Source: Amycolatopsis orientalis DSM 43388
Lineage (GTDB): Bacteria > Actinomycetota > Actinomycetes > Mycobacteriales > Pseudonocardiaceae
Direction: 5' to 3'
DNA: 64,000 nt
NCBI RefSeq assembly: GCF_000411975.1
Contig: NZ_ASXG01000046.1
Coordinates: 86,745-150,744 of the forward strand
In this document: one piece after another, positions 49,972 through 59,460 of the stretch
Layout: the number at the start of each line of letters is the position of its first letter
How positions within the stretch are numbered: the stretch's first letter is position 1
Notes under the pieces: model-generated
What the model saw: only the letters and a program-made list of their open reading frames with translations
Databases searched by the model: none
What the model was told of the DNA's origin: nothing
Translations under genes and position numbers: made by a program

Positions 49972-52900
49972 TCAGCGCCCGCCCGCAGGCTGTCGCGTAC
50001 CGGCGATCGCGGCGGCCAGTTCCGCGACGCCGGGTTCCTTGAGCACCTCGTAGTGGTCGCAGGCGAGGTCGACGATCGTCGGCGGTGCGGCCGAATAGCC
50101 GGTGCGGCCTTCGATGAACGAGTAGTCGTCGCCGGCCGCCTTGAAGATCGTGATCTCCGTGTCCAGACGGCGTTGCGCCAGCTCGTGGAAGCTGTACTCG
50201 AATTCGTAGGTCCGCGCCACGATCCGGGCGATCCGGCGGATCGTCGACGGGTCCAGCGCCGGGCGAAGCTCGTGCACGAAGGCGACGAAGCTGTCCTCGT
50301 CCCGGGCACGTTCGAGGCAACGCCGGAGGTCCGGACCAGCGATCTTGCCGGCGAACACCGAGAACAGGATCGTGACGTAGGCGGGGTTGGCGTAGGAGGG
50401 CTCCCGGCCGAAGCGCTCCGGGTCCGCGCCGGGCACCGCCGGATTGCCGGGACAGATCAGCAGCAGCTGTTCGACGCGTTCTCCGAGTTGTTCCAGCTGC
50501 CAAGCGGCTTCGAACGCGACCCGCGCCCCGAAGGAATAGCCCCACAGCAGGTACGGGCCTTCGGTCTGGACCCGGCGAAGCTCCGCGACATCGGCGGCGG
50601 CCATCTCCCGGATCGTGGCGTAGGGCTGCTCGCCCGGGTTGATGCCGCGCGCCTGCACGCCGTAGAAGGGCCGTCCGTCGGCGGCTTCCCGGGCCAGCGC
50701 GCGGAGATTCATCGGATACCCGCCCAGGCCGGGCCAGCAGAACACCGGCCGTCCCGCCGCCGCGTCGCCGAGCCGGATCAGCCGGGACGACCGGTCTCCC
50801 GCTCCGCGCTCGATCCGCTCGGCCAGGCTCGCCGGAGTCGGGTGCTCGAAGATCGCCTGGAGCGGCAGCGCGGCGGCGAACTGCTTGTTGATCCGGTGGA
50901 CGAGCGTGACCGCGGTCAGCGAGTTGCCGCCGGAGGCGAAGAATTCGTCCGCCATCGAGACCTCGTCGTACTTGAGCGTCTCGCCCCACAGCCGCGCGAG
51001 CACCCGCTGCGTCTCGGTGGCGGGAGCGACATACGGGCTCGCGGTGCGCGCGGGACGCACCTGTTCGGACGCGGCGAGCGCCGTGCGGTCCACCTTCCCG
51101 TTCGCGGTCAGCGGCAGCCGGTCGAGGACCAGCACGTGCTGCGGGATCATGTAGTCCGGCAGCAGCCGGGCCAGGTCGTCCTTGACGATCTCGGCCGGCC
51201 CCTTCATGTGGAGAACGTCTTCCGCCATGCCCTCGCTGCGGATCTGCTCCGCGCCGACCCGGCCGCCCACGAAGAAATACGACGGCCCGGAGACCTCGCC
51301 GGCGGCGGAGAGGATGTCGTCGACGCGGCGGGCCGCCGGCAGCGGATGGCCGGACTTGGAGCTGTAGCCCGACGACATGAGCCCGAGGCCGAGTCCGTTG
51401 CGCTGCAGGTGATGCAGCTTGGTGCCGAGCCGGAGGTACCGCAGCCACGGCTCTTCGGCGCGGCCGATCGCGGTGATGCCGAACGCCGCTTGGTCATACA
51501 CCCCGCTGGTTGATGGCGATGACGTGCCGGGCCTGCACGAGCTCCTCGGAAATCTTCGTGAATTCCCCGTCGGCGTAACGGTAGTGCCCGGCCGGGAGAC
51601 CGGAGACGCGGCCGGGATGGGCCTGGACGTAGAGTTCCGCGTCGTCCGGCCGCGGGCTGCCGTCGTCCGGCCGGATCTCGAACGTGCCGAGGTACTCGTC
51701 GCCGGCCGCGCCGCCGAGACTGTCCGCAATGGACGGATCGTGGCCGAGCGGCCGGATGTCCAGGCCGTAGCCGGCCAGCGCTTCCTCGAACACGCCGAGC
51801 ATGTGCCCGGCCTCGAATTCGAGGACTTCGCTGATGTTGTTCCGGTAGACCGGTTCGATGGCCCGCTTCCGGCCGACGAAGTGGACCGCGAGGCCGGCGC
51901 CCGGCCATCGCGGGGAATCCCCGATCCGGACCAGGGCGTGGTCGACCGGGTGGTAGTAGTGAATGCCCGGTGCGACGCCCGCGATCCCGGTGGTGTCCAG
52001 GAACAACTGCGTGGCGTACAACGCGCCAGGCGAGGCGTAGGCGTACTTCGGCAGCAGCCGCTGGTCGCTGTGGAACTGGCCGAACCAGCGCAGCAATTCG
52101 CCCAGCTGCGCGAACGTCAGTTCGTCGAGCCCTCGCGCCCGGCCCCGCGGCGGCCGGTGTTCGAGCAGGTCGCGCAGTTCGTCCCGCGTCACCGGTCCAG
52201 GCTCGTAGTTGCGGTAGGTCTTGCGGGCGAAAACGGTGCGGCGCTGGTGTTCGGTCTCGAGCCGTCCCGGCAGCGGGACCGCCGCCTTTCCGGCCAGCTC
52301 GGCCGGTTCCCGCACCCCGGCGCCGGCGAGCTGGGCCTTGACCTGCAGCCGGCTCGACTTGGTCTGGTGGTGCGCGCCGTGGTTGCCCTGGTCCATCAGG
52401 GCCGCTTCCTTCGGGTTCAGCTCGATGCACGCGACGAGCGTGTCGAAACCGGTCCGCTCGTCGTTCGCGACGACCACCGCGGCCCGGCGGACCCAGGCGT
52501 GCTCCTCGATCGCCAGGCCGATCTCGTCGAGCTCGACCCGGTAGCCGCGCAGCTTGACCTGGTTGTCGGTGCGCCCGGCGAACTGGATGCTCCCGTCCGG
52601 GTTCCAGAAGGCCAGGTCCCCGGTCCGGTACAGCCGTTCGGTCGGCACGAACGGCGACCGCACGAACCGTTCCGCCGTCGCCTCCGGGCGGTTCAGGTAC
52701 CCGCGAGCCAGCTGCGCGCCCCCGACGTACAGCTCGCCGACCTCGCCGATGTCGGCGGGCGAACGATTCTCGTCGAGGATGTAGCACTGCGTGTTGTCGA
52801 CCGGGAATCCGATCGGGATCGAGCCTGGGCCGTCCCCGAGCGCGTCCGGGTCCACGAGATACGACGTCGCGTTGATGCTGCATTCGGTGGGGCCGTACAG

Positions 52901-53809
52901 GTTGATCAGCGACGCCGCGGGCAGCTCGCCGGTGATCTGGCGGGCCAGCTGCCGCGACAGGGCTTCGCCGCCGGAGAACACCCGACGCAAGGACGTGCAC
53001 TGCCCGAGCTGCTCGGTGTCCACCAGAGCCTGCAGGAGAGTCGGCACGCCCTGCAGGGTGTTCACCTGGTGGCGGCGGACGGTGTCGAGGACGGCGTGCG
53101 GATCCCGGTGGATTCCCGGCTCGCCCATCACCACCTTGCCGCCGAACGCGGTCGCGAGGATTTCCCACTGGGCCGCGTCGAAACTCATCGGCGTCTTCTG
53201 CAGCACGACGGTGTCGCGGTCCAGATAGCCGACCGTGTGCAGCCAGCGCAGCTGCGACACGATGCCGGCGTGCTCGATCTGCACGCCCTTCGGACGGCCC
53301 GTGCTGCCCGAGGTGTAGATGACGTAGGCGAGATCGTGCGGAGACGGAAGCGGAACGGGTCCGGCGGCGCGGTCGCGGGCCGCCCGCGGAGTCAGGACTG
53401 TCGTGCCGGGCGGCGCGATGGCCGCGACCCGGTCGGCTAAATGCTCCTGGGCGAGGACCGTCTTCGTGCCGCTGTCGGAAAGCATGTAACGCAGCCGCTC
53501 TTCGGGGTAGTCCGGCGAGAGCGGCAGATAAGCGGCTCCGGCGCCGAGAATTCCCCAGACGCCGCAGACCAGATCCGCCGACGGCTCCGCGAAAAGCCCG
53601 ACGCGGTCGTCCGGCCCGGCACCGGCCCGGCGGAGGCCGGCGGCGAGGCTCGCGGCCTCGCGGTGCAGTTCGAGACGGGTCAACGACCGTTCGGCCGAGA
53701 CGACCGCGATCGCGTCCGGCTGGTCCGCGACCTGCCGGCGCAGCAGGCTGATCAGGTCGGCGCCGAGACGGGTGCCGGGTTTGCGGGTGCTGAGCTGGGT
53801 GGTTTCCAC
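49972..53809 (-). pseudogene. indC: indigoidine synthetase (NRPS, A-Ox-T-TE), one-base frameshift
   Basis: A single-module NRPS matching BpsA/IndC: an adenylation domain (YTSGSTGRPKGVQ, LYGPTEC, LYRTGDL), an oxidase domain inserted in it (KTYRNYEPGPVTRDEL, PVYRNNISEVLEFEAG), then the end of the A domain (LLPDYMIPQHV, LTANGKVDR), a carrier site FFASGGNSLTAV and a thioesterase (WGYSFGARVAFEA). This architecture makes blue indigoidine from glutamine. The frame breaks in VIAINQ-RGV* at a CGGGG run (51501-51504); one G fewer would restore VYDQAAFGIT and give 1278 residues, the expected size. GTG at 53809 with GAGGAAGACA upstream. Confidence 0.9.
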
Positions 53810-53835
53810 TGTCTTCCTCGCAGGCGAGCGTCCGG

Positions 53836-54756
53836 TCAGGACGACGGGGTGGGCAGGGACGGGGAGGAGGCCGGCCGGCTTTCGGCGGGCGGAAGCCGCG
53901 GGGAACGGGGCTGGGCGAGCGCGACGGCGACGACGATCAGCCCGGCGCCGGCGGCCTGGAGCACGGAAAACCCTTGTCCCAGAACGACATAGCCGAGCAC
54001 CGCCGCGGCCAGCGGACTCGCGAACCCGAGAAACGACACGGCGAGGGCGGGAAGCCGTTCGATGCCGCGGAACCAGATCAGGTAAGCCAGCAAAGCGCCG
54101 ACGAGACTGAGGTAGGCGAACCCGGCCAGGTTCGTACCGGAGACGTGCCCGGGCACTCCCTCGAACAACACGGCGATCGGCAGCACGGCGAGCCCGCCGA
54201 CGGTCAGCTGCCATCCGGTGAACGCGAGCAGGCTCGCGCTTTCCGGACGCCCCCACCGCTTCGTCAGCACCACGCCCGCTGCCATGCACGCAGCACCGCC
54301 GAGACCGCTCAGGACACCGATCGCGTCCACGCCGGCGTCGGGGCGCAACACCAGCATCGCGACCCCGGCCGCACCCAGCACGCAGGACACGAGGTGCCGG
54401 CCGGAGATCCTGGTCTGCAACAACAACACCGACAGCAGCAGCACCAGCATCGGCTGTGCCGACACCATCAGCGCCGCGACGCCGCCCGGCAAGTGGTAGG
54501 CCGCGACGAACAACAGACAGAAGAACGCGCCGATGTTGAGCAGCCCGAGCACCACCGCACGCCACCACCAGATTCCCCGGGGCAGCACCCGGGTCGCCGC
54601 GAGCAGCACGAGCCCGGCCGGCAATGCCCGGACCACCGCCGCCAGCAGCGGCCGGTCCGGCGGCAGCAGTTCCGTGGTCACCAGGTAGGTGCTGCCCCAG
54701 ATCGCCGGGGCCACCGCGGTCAGTGCGGCGTCCAGCACCGAGTTGGCCGATTTCAT
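53836..54756 (-). CDS. EamA-family transporter next to indigoidine synthetase
   Basis: A 306-residue ten-helix EamA/DMT exporter. Two EamA repeats are visible (AVAPAIWGSTYLVTTELLPP at the start and MAAGVVLTKRWG, LSLVGALLAYLIWFRGIERLPA in the second half). It lies 26 bp upstream of the indigoidine gene and in the same direction, so export or self-protection connected with that product is possible; amino acid export is another option. Confidence 0.86.
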   Translation of the reverse strand: MKSANSVLDAALTAVAPAIWGSTYLVTTELLPPDRPLLAAVVRALPAGLVLLAATRVLPRGIWWWRAVVLGLLNIGAFFCLLFVAAYHLPGGVAALMVSAQPMLVLLLSVLLLQTRISGRHLVSCVLGAAGVAMLVLRPDAGVDAIGVLSGLGGAACMAAGVVLTKRWGRPESASLLAFTGWQLTVGGLAVLPIAVLFEGVPGHVSGTNLAGFAYLSLVGALLAYLIWFRGIERLPALAVSFLGFASPLAAAVLGYVVLGQGFSVLQAAGAGLIVVAVALAQPRSPRLPPAESRPASSPSLPTPSS

Positions 54757-55213
54757 CCGGAATCATTCCCCGCAAAAGGTCGGGCACCGGCAGGCCGAAC
54801 CGGAAGAAAACGCTTTCACGTTCTCCGCGAAACCCGCCGAAAAGGTCAGCTCATCGTCGAGCGCGGACCGGCGGCGGACAAGCAACACGCGGTTAATCGG
54901 CGGGCAACGCGACATGGCCGGGCCCCGGTCAGGGCGGCGAACGCAAGCCCCGCAGGCTATGCGGAGGCCGTCCCCGACGAAACCAATTCCAGGTAAACCG
55001 TGCGGCATTGCGCCTAACGGCCCAACAGGAATCCCGCCAAGAACGGCACAACGCCCAAAATCCGGGACAAAGCGCGCCCGCGACGCGGTGATCGAAACCG
55101 TCGCGACGCCTCCTGTGACAACCGCCACCGAGCTGCACCGGTTACCGTCCTCGGAAGAACGAGTTCACCGGCAGTACCGCTGGCGGTTTCCTTTCCGTGT
55201 TTGCATCCCCGCC
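54757..55213. other. intergenic region, no recognisable gene
   Basis: This 457-bp stretch has only short, low-quality open frames on both strands. An open leftward frame over 54763-55128 has no ribosome site and no family resemblance. No promoter, repeat or hairpin of note was seen apart from sequence just ahead of the ligase-like gene. Confidence 0.5.
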
Positions 55214-56149
55214 ATGACTACGCGACCGCGACCCGAGCGTGCGCTCAGCCCGATGACCGCCGTGGCCGGCCGGCTGCCGGTCAACCAGCGCGGCTGGGCA
55301 TGGGAACTGAAGCAGGCGGGCGTCCGGGCGCTGGCCGTTCTCGACGAGCACGGACTGCGCTGGCAAGGTCGTGACGGCGCGCCGGCGCCGGACAGCCATC
55401 CCGCGCTGGCCCGGATGGCCGAGGACCTCGGCGGCCGCCGGCTGGTCCTCGACGGAGTCATCTCGCCACCCCGCGACGCGCCGTCCTATCGGGCTTTCGA
55501 CGTGCTCCGCATCGACGGGCACGACCTCACCGGCGAGCCCTACGCCGTCCGCCGCAAACTTCTCCGCAGCCTCGGCCTCGGCCGCTCGCCGGTGATCGAA
55601 ATACTCCCGAGCCACCGCGGCCTCGGACCGGCGCAGCTAGCCCAGCTGGCGCGGCAGCACAACGCCGCCGGAATCGTCGGCAAGCACCTGGCGTCCCCGT
55701 ACCTGCCGGGACAAGCATCGCGAGACTGGATCGAACTCGACCTGCTGCGCGGATGCGAAGCGGTGATCGGCGGCTGGCAGCCGAGCCAGGACCACGGACC
55801 CGCGCACGTGGGCGCTGTCCTCCTCGGCGTCTACACCCAGGCCCGGCAACTCGTCTACATCGGCCGAGTCCACTCGGGCTTCACCAACGCGTCCCGGCGC
55901 GCGCTAGCGTCCGTCCTGGAAGAACTCGCCGCCGACGACTGCCCCTTCGCCGGCCGGGGCCCGACCGGCCGCGACCGGAACGCCCACTGGGTCCGGCCCA
56001 CTCTCATCGCCGACGTGAACTACCGCGCCATCACCGCCGACGGCCGCCTCCGGCAACCGACCTGGCGCGGCCTGCGCACCGACATCGACCCCCAAGACCA
56101 AGCATGGAACGGATCACTGCGGCTGCGGCTCACCCATCTCGCCGACTAG
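55214..56149 (+). CDS. ATP-dependent DNA ligase-like protein with degenerate active site
   Basis: A 311-residue homologue of bacterial ATP-dependent ligases (LigC/LigD ligase domain). Lys33 in ELKQAGVR aligns with the AMP-accepting lysine, but the conserved acid is Ala. Motif DGE reads DGV, EGxVxK reads AGIVGK, and the WxKxK motif reads WIELD. The OB-fold end (LLGVYTQ, YIGRVHSGF, WVRPTLIADVNYRAIT, WRGLR) is well preserved. Ligation activity is doubtful; a DNA- or protein-binding role is possible. ATG at 55214. Confidence 0.75.
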   Translation: MTTRPRPERALSPMTAVAGRLPVNQRGWAWELKQAGVRALAVLDEHGLRWQGRDGAPAPDSHPALARMAEDLGGRRLVLDGVISPPRDAPSYRAFDVLRIDGHDLTGEPYAVRRKLLRSLGLGRSPVIEILPSHRGLGPAQLAQLARQHNAAGIVGKHLASPYLPGQASRDWIELDLLRGCEAVIGGWQPSQDHGPAHVGAVLLGVYTQARQLVYIGRVHSGFTNASRRALASVLEELAADDCPFAGRGPTGRDRNAHWVRPTLIADVNYRAITADGRLRQPTWRGLRTDIDPQDQAWNGSLRLRLTHLAD

Positions 56150-56582
56150 CGCCAAACGGCCGCGGGCTCTCCGCCCCGTGACTCGATGCCCAGCTTCTGA
56201 TCAGCCGTTGCCGAACACAAAGCGGATCAACGCAAACGGTTTCACCGGCGTCGGTGCCGCGGTCCGAGGTAGACCGCGCGGCCGTATCCGCGACGGCCTC
56301 TCGTAGGCTTCGGCCGCGTGGGCGAGCCAGCCTGCTGTCCTGGCACCCGGGGGTCGGCTTCGGGGTACCCCGGGTGTCCGAATACAGGCAGCTCAGGCAG
56401 TCAGTTACTGCTCTGCGCGGCAGCGGCTCTCACTGTCGCCACCATCGCCTTCGTTCCCGCCTGCGACGGTCTTCCTGGCGGATGATCATGCCGCAGCGAT
56501 CCGTCGCGTCGATTTTCAAGCGACAAAACCATTGCTGCCAAGGCACAATCAGCCTCACCCAACGAAAAATGGAGACCACCAA
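56150..56582. other. intergenic region with gene-like debris
   Basis: This 433-bp gap has no complete gene. A 9-bp inverted repeat CACCCGGGG/CCCCGGGTG (56344-56376, 15-base loop) is visible. Near 56405-56475 one frame reads SQLLLCAAAALTVATIAFVPACD, resembling a lipoprotein-like signal end followed by a stop, probably a remnant. Nothing else could be supported. Confidence 0.4.
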
Positions 56583-57218
56583 GTGCCCAACCAGCTCAGA
56601 CCCGCTGTTCCGCGCCGTGATGTGCGGGCCAGCTTCACAGACCAGACCGTCACCGTCTACCAGGCTTACTCGCGGCAAATCGCCGACGCAGCAGTCGAAG
56701 CCCAGACTTTTGTGGCGCCGTTCAAGCGCGAGCGGATGACCTGGATCAAGCCCTCCTTCCTGTGGATGATGTACCGGTCCGGGTGGGCGGCCAAGCCGGA
56801 CCAGGAACGTGTCCTCGAAATCCAACTCACCCGCGACGGTTTCGAATGGGCGCTCGCGCACGCTGCCCTCAGCAGCTACGAGCCCGGTACCTACGCGAGC
56901 CAGCAACATTGGGCTGAACGCAAACGGATCAGTCCCGTCCGCATTCAATGGGATCCCGACCGGTCGCTCACCCTTGCCCCGCTCAGCCGGCGCGCCATTC
57001 AGATCGGGCTGTCCAGCGAGGCTGTCGACCGCTACCTCGATCAGTGGATCACCAGCATCACGGACGTCACCCCGCTCGCCACGCGCATCCACCGCCTGGT
57101 CAGCTCCGGTCATCTCGACGCCGCTCAGGAAGAACTGCCGGTCGAACAGGTTTATCCGGTCCCCGCACACATTCTCGGCCTCATCGGCGGCAGCGAGCGT
57201 GGCGGACTCTCGTCGTGA
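56583..57218 (+). CDS. DUF4291 domain-containing protein
   Basis: A 211-residue DUF4291 protein. The family core VRASFTDQTVTVYQAYSRQIADAA, then FKRERMTWIKPSFLWMMYRSGWA and IQLTRDGFEWALAHA, is unmistakable. The function of the family is unknown. GTG at 56583 has GGAG 9 bp upstream. Its stop overlaps the start of the DUF3885 remnant (TGATG). Confidence 0.9.
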   Translation: MPNQLRPAVPRRDVRASFTDQTVTVYQAYSRQIADAAVEAQTFVAPFKRERMTWIKPSFLWMMYRSGWAAKPDQERVLEIQLTRDGFEWALAHAALSSYEPGTYASQQHWAERKRISPVRIQWDPDRSLTLAPLSRRAIQIGLSSEAVDRYLDQWITSITDVTPLATRIHRLVSSGHLDAAQEELPVEQVYPVPAHILGLIGGSERGGLSS

Positions 57219-57465
57219 TGGCGCTGTGGCAGCAAAAATGGCCCCATTGCCACCCTGCGTCGGCTCATCTGCTGAAGCACGTTTACCGCGAGCGATGGGT
57301 GCGTTTCCACAGCTTGCCTGAGTCCCGACGGTATCCCGGCACCTGCGCTGAGTACGGCATCCCTACGACGGAGGCGCGGACGTCCTGCTGCCGACCACCG
57401 CGGAACGCGACCAGCTGAAAAGTCGGCACGCCACCTGGCTTTCCGCTCATCACCTCGGTTTCTGA
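57218..57465 (+). pseudogene. DUF3885-like remnant with internal deletion and frameshift
   Basis: From ATG at 57218 the frame reads MALWQQKWPHCHP then YRERWVRFHSLPESRRYP, matching the N-terminus of DUF3885 proteins. In another frame the downstream YDGGADVLLPTTAERDQLK to HHLGF and a stop at 57463 match the family's C-terminus. About 100 residues between them are missing. The start overlaps the DUF4291 stop, as in a coupled pair. It is non-functional as it stands. Confidence 0.75.
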
Positions 57466-57520
57466 GCGCTCCATCCCCACCCCGGGGAATAACGACCTGC
57501 CGGAAGCGTTCCGCACCTGC

Positions 57521-58177
57521 GTGATCAATGTGCTCTGTTACGGCGATTCCAACACCTACGGCCAGCGTTCCGAGGAAGTCAGCCGCGGACGGTGGCCGGC
57601 AGACGTTCGGTGGACCGGGCAGCTGGCGGGCCTCCTCGGCAGCGGATATCACGTGATCGAGGAGGGACTCGGAGGCCGCACCACCGATCTCGATTACCCG
57701 GAGTCGATGAACCGGCCGGGACGCAACGGACGCACCTACCTGTTGCCCGCCTTGCTCAGCCACAATCCGCTCGATGTCGTCGTGCTGATGCTCGGCACCA
57801 ATGACTTGAAGATCCAATTCGGACGAACGGTGCCGGAGGCGGCAGCCGCGATCGCCGGGCTGCTGGACGAGATCGCCGCATACGGGAGGACGGACGCTGG
57901 GCAGCCACCGAAGGTCGTGTTGGTGGCACCGCCCCGTATCAATGTGAGCGCACCGGACTTCGCGGACGTCAACGGAGCCTTCTACGACGCGACGTCCGCG
58001 GCCAAAGCGGCGCAGCTGGCCGAACCGCTCGCGGAATTGGCCGCGGCGCGTGGTACGGCGTTCGTCGACGCTGGCGTCGTGGCGGAGCCGGGGGCCGACG
58101 GGACGCACTTCAGCGTGCCCTCGCACGAACGGTTCGCCCGGGTGCTCGCGGATGAAGTGCGTCGAGTGGCTGGTTGA
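57521..58177 (+). CDS. SGNH/GDSL hydrolase
   Basis: A 218-residue SGNH hydrolase. Ser in GDSNTYG, Gly in EGLGGRT, Asn in LGTNDLK and Asp/His in DGTHFS give the four consensus blocks. It should hydrolyse an ester or acyl group. No signal peptide, so it is probably cytosolic. GTG at 57521 is the only good start; its ribosome site is weak (GGAAG 14 bp upstream). The long palindrome follows 67 bp after the stop. Confidence 0.9.
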   Translation: MINVLCYGDSNTYGQRSEEVSRGRWPADVRWTGQLAGLLGSGYHVIEEGLGGRTTDLDYPESMNRPGRNGRTYLLPALLSHNPLDVVVLMLGTNDLKIQFGRTVPEAAAAIAGLLDEIAAYGRTDAGQPPKVVLVAPPRINVSAPDFADVNGAFYDATSAAKAAQLAEPLAELAAARGTAFVDAGVVAEPGADGTHFSVPSHERFARVLADEVRRVAG

Positions 58178-58244
58178 GCGATCTACCGCGGAGATGCGTC
58201 ACTGCCGCATTCAAAACCGGATTCTGAGTGCGGCCGATGCCTCC

Positions 58245-58301
58245 GGTCCGTGAAGGACTCCTTGAGGGAATCAGATTCCCTCAAGGAGCCCTTCACGGAC
58301 C
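58245..58301. repeat. 57-bp near-perfect palindrome
   Basis: Two 28-base arms (58245-58272 and 58274-58301) pair at 27 of 28 positions around a single base. Arm ends are GGTCCGTGAAGG and GGTCCGTGAAGG on opposite strands. It lies between the converging SGNH and oxidoreductase genes, so it can act as a bidirectional terminator. Its length and near-zero loop exceed an ordinary terminator and suggest a dispersed repeat element. Confidence 0.8.
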
Positions 58302-58360
58302 ACGGCTGCCTGCACGGGTCCGGGCGTGGAGAAACCCTTGCCAGAAGGGCGTCGAATGGT

Positions 58361-59254
58361 TCAGACCAGCAGAACCCGGCGTCCTCGGGTGTGTCCGGCC
58401 TGGCTGTCCGCATGCGCCGCAGAGGCTTCGGCCAGCGGGTAGGACTTGTCGACTGGGATGCGGAGTTTTCCACGCTCGATCAACTCGACCGTCTCGGTCA
58501 GTGCTTCGGTCATGCTCCCGCCCACTCCGGCGAACCGGATGCCCAGCATCGGGGCCTCCAGATCGGCGATGGTGAGCACCCGCGAAGGATCCCCGGTCAG
58601 CTCCAGCAAGCCGCGGATCACGCCGGTGCCGTTGAGGTCCAGCGCCGCATCGACCTGGCCGAACTGGCGTACCCGGTCGACCCAGCCCTCGCCGTAGGTG
58701 GTCGCGATCGCGCCCAGGCTCCGCACGTAGTCCTGGTTCGCCGCGCTGGCCGTGCCGATCACCTTGATTCCGCGGTCGCGCGCGATCTGCAGAACCGCTG
58801 ATCCGACGCCGCCCGCGGCACCGCTCACCACCAGCGTCTGTCCGGTTTGGACACCGATCAGGCGGAGGACCCGAAGCGCGGTCTCGACCACCGACGGGTA
58901 CCCGGCCGCCTCGGCGAAGCTGAGACCGGACGGCAGGGGCGCCCAGGAATTCAGCACCGCGAACTCGGCGTAGGTGTTGACGCCTCGGCCCAGCACCAGG
59001 TCCCCCACCGCCACGCCCGAGACGCCTTCGCCGACCTCGTCGACCACTCCGGAGGCGTCTTGGCCGACGCCGGCGGGCAGTTCGATCGGGCGGATCCGCT
59101 GGAACTGTCCTTCGCGAGTGCGCCAATCGTGCGGGTTCACGCCCGCCGCTCGCACGGCGACGCGGACCTGGCCGGGCCCGGCGTGGGGTTCGGGGACTTC
59201 GGCCAGCTCAAGGACTTCGGGGCCGCCATAGGCGGCGAAGCGCACGGCTTTCAT
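58361..59254 (-). CDS. MDR-family quinone oxidoreductase
   Basis: A 297-residue medium-chain dehydrogenase without zinc ligands (quinone oxidoreductase type). The N-terminal catalytic part has YGGPEVLELAEVP and GVNPHDW; the NADPH-binding region has VSGAAGGVGSAVLQIARDRG. It would reduce quinones or enones with NADPH. A promoter-like TTGCAA/TTAACT pair on the leftward strand lies ahead of the ATG at 59254, with the direct repeat around it. The gene is complete. Confidence 0.9.
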   Translation of the reverse strand: MKAVRFAAYGGPEVLELAEVPEPHAGPGQVRVAVRAAGVNPHDWRTREGQFQRIRPIELPAGVGQDASGVVDEVGEGVSGVAVGDLVLGRGVNTYAEFAVLNSWAPLPSGLSFAEAAGYPSVVETALRVLRLIGVQTGQTLVVSGAAGGVGSAVLQIARDRGIKVIGTASAANQDYVRSLGAIATTYGEGWVDRVRQFGQVDAALDLNGTGVIRGLLELTGDPSRVLTIADLEAPMLGIRFAGVGGSMTEALTETVELIERGKLRIPVDKSYPLAEASAAHADSQAGHTRGRRVLLV

Positions 59255-59270
59255 GCCGCCCAGTTAACAA

Positions 59271-59297
59271 CAACGGTTAGTGTTTTGCAACGGTTAG
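59271..59297. repeat. direct repeat CAACGGTTAG in the quinone oxidoreductase promoter
   Basis: CAACGGTTAG at 59271-59280 and 59288-59297, 17 bp apart. On the leftward strand a -35-like TTGCAA and a -10-like TTAACT with a 17-bp spacer bracket the proximal copy. A repressor-binding site of MarR/HxlR type is plausible, but no regulator gene is adjacent. The remaining 59298-59460 shows no gene. Confidence 0.55.
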
Positions 59298-59460
59298 CAT
59301 CATCCGGAGACTGGGCCCTCGCCTCGCCGGTGCAACCGGAACAACCCGCTACGGCAACTTCGCGAATCCCCAGAGCGGCAACCAGGGAAGCATCATCCGC
59401 GACGGCTGGGACTTGCCTCCCGGCAGCGATCCCGACGAGCACGGTGCCGCGCCGGGAGTA

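Noticed and set aside
54763..55128. 121-codon leftward open frame upstream of the ligase-like gene
   Set aside because: No ribosome site, odd composition and no family resemblance.
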